Below the pieces are notes generated by a model, which was not told the origin of the DNA, did no database searches, and saw only the letters and a program-made list of their open reading frames with translations. From assembly GCA_027494115.1 (NCBI GenBank), contig JAOSJL010000001.1, positions 2,369,501 to 2,433,500 of the forward strand: a stretch of 64,000 nt of DNA, read 5' to 3'. The position numbers and the translations under genes were made by a program. Source of the DNA: Acidimicrobiia bacterium. GTDB taxonomy: Bacteria; Actinomycetota; Acidimicrobiia; IMCC26256; JAOSJL01. This document shows, one piece after another, positions 60,409-64,000 of this stretch; the stretch's first letter is position 1; every line of letters begins with the position of its first letter.

Positions 60409-62508
60409 ATGAACAAGCGGCGGCGAGGTCGGAGCCGGGCCACGAGGTACGCGCTGTGCGGTTTCGTCCTCGTGCTGCTGGTGGCCGGTGCCTGTACCAA
60501 CAGCGGCAACGACACGAGCGGTGACGACGGACCCGTCGAGAGTGGGCCGACCACCACCGAAGGGGTCCCCGACACGACAGCCCTCGAGGCCGCCGAGGAC
60601 GACTCGACCGGTGTTTCCGGGCCGGTCGAGGTCGCGGGCCTGTCCGGCGTTACATCGGTGACCGCCGGCACGAGCCACTCGTGCGCATTGCTCAGTGACG
60701 GGTCCGTTTCCTGTTGGGGCAGGAACGTTTCGGGCCAACTCGGCGACGGCACCAGGGTCGACAGCTCCGTACCCGTTCCCGTCTCAGGGCTTTCTGGCGC
60801 GTCGGCCCTTGCGAGCGGTGATGACTACTCGTGTGCGCTGCTCAGCGGTGGGACGGTCTCGTGCTGGGGCTACATGGGCCTGGATCAGGACGGCGACGTG
60901 CCGTTCGACGTCGAGGGCATCACAAACGCCACGGCAATCGCGGCGGAAGGCGGGTCGTCGTGTGCACTGCTCGCGGACGGGACGGTGTCCTGCTGGGGAA
61001 CAGGGATCGGCCGCGGGGCGCCAACACAGATTGACGGCATCGCCGACGCCACGGCGATCTCGACCCAATGCGCGGTGCTCGTCGACGGGACCGTTTCCTG
61101 CTGGGGAGGATCCACTGGCGGCGAGAACGATCCCGAACCCTTCTCGGTGAAGGGCATCTCCGACGCCGCAACGATGTCGGGCGGTGACTGCGTGATCCTC
61201 GGCGACGGCACTGTCGTCTGCCTCGAGTCCATGCCGGAGTTCGACTCGCACTTCAAGCTGCAAAGCGACCTGCAAAGCGTGGTCGAGAGCCTTGACGGCG
61301 TCACGGCGATCTCGACTGCCTGGGACGACGGTCGGAACAAGACCTGCGGACTGCTCGCGGACGGGACTGTCTCCTGTTGGAAAGGCGAACTTCGGGAAGG
61401 CGAACCTCGGTCAGACACCCACTTCCCCAGGACCCATGTGTTCTCGGAACCTGTTGCGGTCGAGGACATCACCGACGCCACCGCCGTCGCGACGGGAATC
61501 GCACACGCCTGCGCACTGCGCGAAGCCGGCGTGGTTTCCTGCTGGGGAGCGGTCGAAGGGCTCGGCGACGGGTCTTGGGAGCCGGACCGGCCCGCCGGCC
61601 CGAAAAAGGTGCAGCAGATCACCGACGCCACCGCCGTCTCGGTCGGCGACGGGCACGCCTGCGCCCTCATGGCAGACGGTGCCGTTTCCTGCTGGGGAGA
61701 CAACACCAGTGGCCAATTGGGCAACGGCACCGGCGAACCCTTCAGCCTTGTTCCTGTGCCGGTCGAAGGCATCACCGACGCCACAGCCATCGCTGCTGCA
61801 GCACGACGTACCTGCGCAATACGCGAAGCCGGCACTGTGTCCTGCTGGGGAGAAGCCGCTGGCGGAACCCCCGGCGAGAGCCCCACGCCTGTTTCCGTCA
61901 ACGGCATTCCCGATGCCACAGCGATTTCGGACTTGTGTGCGGTCGTAGAAAGCGGGACGGTGGGGTGCTGGGCGGAGACCCCCTACCCGGTCACGGTCCG
62001 CGGCGTCGCCGACGCAACGACAATCTCCTCAACGGATTTCGGTCCCGCCTGCGCACTCCTCGCAGACGGCACCGTCTCGTGCTGGCACAGGAACGGCCCA
62101 GCGACTCCCGGGCGAGGCCCGGGTATCACTGACGCAACAGCGATTTCCACCGGCCTGGACCGTGTGTGCGCGATTCTCGACGGTGGAGCGGTGTCCTGCT
62201 GGGACGAGGAAGACAGCAGCGCAAGGTTCGACTGGAAAGCTCGACCCGCGTCAGGGATATCGAACGCGGTTTCGATCTCTGTGGGGCCGGCGTCCTGCGC
62301 GGCCGTCTCCGACGGGACCGTTTCCTGCTGGGGATGGAACGGCCGGGGCCAGCTCGGCGACGGCACGTTCGCACCCCGGTTGACGCCCGTGACGGTACAC
62401 GGGCTGCACGAGGCTGTGACCGTCTCGACCGGCGGTGGCTACAGCTGCGCTCTGCTGGCCGACGGGGCCGTCTCGTGCTGGGGGCAGATGACGCCCCGAC
62501 CTGGCTGA
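60409..62508 (+). CDS. Secreted RCC1-repeat lipoprotein with 14 CX9C blades
   Basis: The 699-residue protein begins with a signal peptide and lipobox (FVLVLLVAGAC, Cys near residue 29), a Thr/Asp-rich linker (to residue 75), then 14 repeats of about 44 residues. Each repeat carries a C-x9-C pair at the same place, as in CALLSDGSVSCWG. Blades with good RCC1 signature alternate with weaker ones. RCC1 folds are seven-bladed propellers, so 14 repeats could make two. The paired Cys suggests a disulfide in each blade, consistent with location outside the membrane. The function is unknown; it follows a truncated tkt copy and precedes tkt. Confidence 0.8.
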   Translation: MNKRRRGRSRATRYALCGFVLVLLVAGACTNSGNDTSGDDGPVESGPTTTEGVPDTTALEAAEDDSTGVSGPVEVAGLSGVTSVTAGTSHSCALLSDGSVSCWGRNVSGQLGDGTRVDSSVPVPVSGLSGASALASGDDYSCALLSGGTVSCWGYMGLDQDGDVPFDVEGITNATAIAAEGGSSCALLADGTVSCWGTGIGRGAPTQIDGIADATAISTQCAVLVDGTVSCWGGSTGGENDPEPFSVKGISDAATMSGGDCVILGDGTVVCLESMPEFDSHFKLQSDLQSVVESLDGVTAISTAWDDGRNKTCGLLADGTVSCWKGELREGEPRSDTHFPRTHVFSEPVAVEDITDATAVATGIAHACALREAGVVSCWGAVEGLGDGSWEPDRPAGPKKVQQITDATAVSVGDGHACALMADGAVSCWGDNTSGQLGNGTGEPFSLVPVPVEGITDATAIAAAARRTCAIREAGTVSCWGEAAGGTPGESPTPVSVNGIPDATAISDLCAVVESGTVGCWAETPYPVTVRGVADATTISSTDFGPACALLADGTVSCWHRNGPATPGRGPGITDATAISTGLDRVCAILDGGAVSCWDEEDSSARFDWKARPASGISNAVSISVGPASCAAVSDGTVSCWGWNGRGQLGDGTFAPRLTPVTVHGLHEAVTVSTGGGYSCALLADGAVSCWGQMTPRPG

Positions 62509-62582
62509 TATCGGCCGCTCTCCCGTCGGTCGGGCCTAGTCTGAACGTTTCGGGTTGGAGCAGACCACGAGGGGGCCACCGG

Positions 62583-64000
62583 GTGAGCGAGCAGGATCTG
62601 GAGCAGAAGGGTGTCGACGTCATTCGCGGGCTGTCGATGGACGCGGTGCAGAAGGCGAATTCCGGGCACCCCGGCACTCCCATGGCCCTGGCACCGCTCG
62701 CCCACGTGCTGTGGACGCGCATCATGAACTACGACGCGTCGGATCCCGACTGGGTCGACCGCGACCGCTTCGTCCTGTCGTGTGGCCACGCCTCGATGCT
62801 GCTCTACTCGATGCTCCACCTCACCGGCTACGAGGTGAGCCTCCACGACCTCGAGCAGTTCCGTCAGTGGGGCTCGATCACTCCCGGCCACCCCGAGATA
62901 CACGACACGCCCGGCGTCGAGGTCACGACCGGTCCCCTCGGCCAGGGCTTCGCCATGTCGGTCGGCATGGCCATGGCGGAGCGGCGGCTCCGTGCCCAGT
63001 TCGGCTCCACCGTGTGCGACCACCACATCTTCGTGATGGCTTCCGACGGCGACTTCATGGAAGGTGTGAGCCATGAGGCCGCGTCGCTCGCCGGCCACCT
63101 CGACCTCGGCAAGCTCGTCGTGGTCTACGACGACAACCACATCACCATCGACGGCCCCACAGAGCTCGCCTACACCGACAACGTTCCCGAGCGTTTCGCG
63201 GCCTACGGGTGGGACGTCGTGGAGATCGGCGAGGTGGCCAACGACCTCGGCGCCCTGGAAGCCGGCGTGCGGCGGGGCATGGAGAACGAGCACCACCCGA
63301 GCCTCGTGGTGTTGCGGAGCCACATCGGCTACCCCTCCCCCAACTTCACCGACACGGCGGCCGCCCATGGCAGTCCGCTCGGTGAGGACGAAGTGAAGCG
63401 CGTCAAGGAGATTCTCGGGCTGCCGCCTGATGAGCACTTCTACGTGCCCGACGACGTCGCCGAGATGTACCGCGCCGCAGGCTCACGGGGCGCGGCCGTG
63501 CGCGAGCAGCACACCGTGCAGGTGCGTGAGTGGCGGGAGAGCGACGCTGACCGCACCGCCCGCTACGACGCGTGCCTCGCGACAACGGGTCTCCCCGGAT
63601 GGGAGAAGCAGTTGCCGGTCTGGAAGCCCGGCGACGGCCCGATCGCGACGCGCTCGTCCATGGCCGACACGTTGAGCGCCGTGGTCGACGTCGTCCCGCC
63701 GATGCTGTCGGGTGCGGCCGACCTCCTCGGCAACACGGGTACGAAGATCACGGGTGCCGAGGCGGTGACACGCGAGGAGTTCACCGGGCGCCTGGTGCAC
63801 TACGGCATCCGCGAGTTCGGCATGGCGGCGGCCATGAACGGCATGGCCGCCTCAGGAGGGGTCCTCCCCTTCGGCGGTACGTTCTTCATCTTCAGCGACT
63901 ACATGCGCGCTGCGGTGCGCCTCGCCGCACTCCAGGGCACCAAGGTCGGCTTCATCTGGTCGCACGACTCCGTGGGCCTGGGCGAGGACGGTCCGACACA
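62583..64000 (+). CDS. tkt: Transketolase (3' end outside the window)
   Basis: Transketolase moves two-carbon units between sugar phosphates with TPP, in the pentose phosphate pathway. The open frame runs from GTG 62583 to the right edge (472 codons, of roughly 650-700). Visible motifs are the N-terminal SGHPGTPMALAPLAHVLW, GHASMLLYSMLHLTGYEV, the TPP domain (ASDGDFMEGVSHEAASLAGH ... VVYDDNHITIDG) and part of the pyrimidine domain (REFGMAAAMNGMAASGGVLP). The usual GDGD is SDGD here. A ribosome-site-like GAGGGGGCC lies 10-18 bases before the GTG. It is the intact counterpart of the 60047 fragment. Confidence 0.94.
   Translation, partial: MSEQDLEQKGVDVIRGLSMDAVQKANSGHPGTPMALAPLAHVLWTRIMNYDASDPDWVDRDRFVLSCGHASMLLYSMLHLTGYEVSLHDLEQFRQWGSITPGHPEIHDTPGVEVTTGPLGQGFAMSVGMAMAERRLRAQFGSTVCDHHIFVMASDGDFMEGVSHEAASLAGHLDLGKLVVVYDDNHITIDGPTELAYTDNVPERFAAYGWDVVEIGEVANDLGALEAGVRRGMENEHHPSLVVLRSHIGYPSPNFTDTAAAHGSPLGEDEVKRVKEILGLPPDEHFYVPDDVAEMYRAAGSRGAAVREQHTVQVREWRESDADRTARYDACLATTGLPGWEKQLPVWKPGDGPIATRSSMADTLSAVVDVVPPMLSGAADLLGNTGTKITGAEAVTREEFTGRLVHYGIREFGMAAAMNGMAASGGVLPFGGTFFIFSDYMRAAVRLAALQGTKVGFIWSHDSVGLGEDGPT

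Overview
The window is one contiguous high-GC chromosomal segment from an actinobacterium. It carries a complete Pup-proteasome locus (arc, dop, pup, prcB, prcA, pafA, pafB, pafC), an F420-type LLM oxidoreductase, DUF881/SbpA/DUF881 envelope genes, GarA- and FtsR-like genes and many GTG starts. The gene order resembles two mycobacterial blocks (pgsA to gcvP, and helY-tat-paf-prc-dop-mpa-trmI), but with insertions and differences that suggest a deep lineage such as Acidimicrobiia. That class assignment is inference. No rRNA, tRNA, CRISPR array, integrase or transposase was recognised.

Layout. 0-12 kb: the end of hypE, a universal stress protein, nifJ with its DHOD-like partner, ppsA, a kinase/ATPase fusion, a stand-alone Nfu N-terminal domain, an L,D-transpeptidase and XdhC. 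12-27 kb: pgsA, a GDP-mannose pyrophosphorylase/degenerate phosphomannomutase fusion, DUF881-SbpA-DUF881, gcvH, a GarA-like FHA protein, an FtsR-HPRT open frame, a bifunctional-nuclease-family gene, a K+ channel, a second MerR regulator, a nuclease-fold protein, gcvT, gcvPA, gcvPB and an F420 oxidoreductase. 27-35 kb: small membrane proteins, lnt with a DUF4193 gene, an unexplained structured intergenic element, a tandem-domain ThyX and an LPXTG-like kelch protein. 35-53 kb, mostly minus strand: diacylglycerol-kinase-like gene, helY, tatC, tatA, signal peptidase, pafC, pafB, DUF3866, pafA, prcA, prcB, pup, dop, arc, marP and trmI. 53-58.6 kb: small membrane proteins, dacB, an ADP-forming acyl-CoA synthetase, a SRPBCC protein and a TetR gene with a clear tandem operator. 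58.7-64 kb: a duplicated module in which a decayed RCC1-repeat lipoprotein and a truncated transketolase copy precede an intact 14-repeat RCC1 lipoprotein and the real transketolase gene, which runs off the window.

How the genes work together. nifJ, ppsA, the acyl-CoA synthetase and hypE suggest pyruvate/acetyl-CoA/PEP interconversion with ferredoxin and a [NiFe] hydrogenase encoded outside the window. The glycine cleavage genes (gcvH, T, PA, PB; the L protein is absent) are interleaved with regulators, as in mycobacteria. The pup/proteasome genes form a compact, mostly overlapping unit that includes a DUF3866 gene.

Quality caution. About a dozen genes between 34.5 and 58.6 kb carry single-base (once probably two-base) shifts, mostly in short G/C runs, including in genes expected to be essential (lepB, trmI). 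The first 34 kb shows almost none. Most of these look like consensus errors rather than biology. They are annotated as whole genes with the shift positions given.
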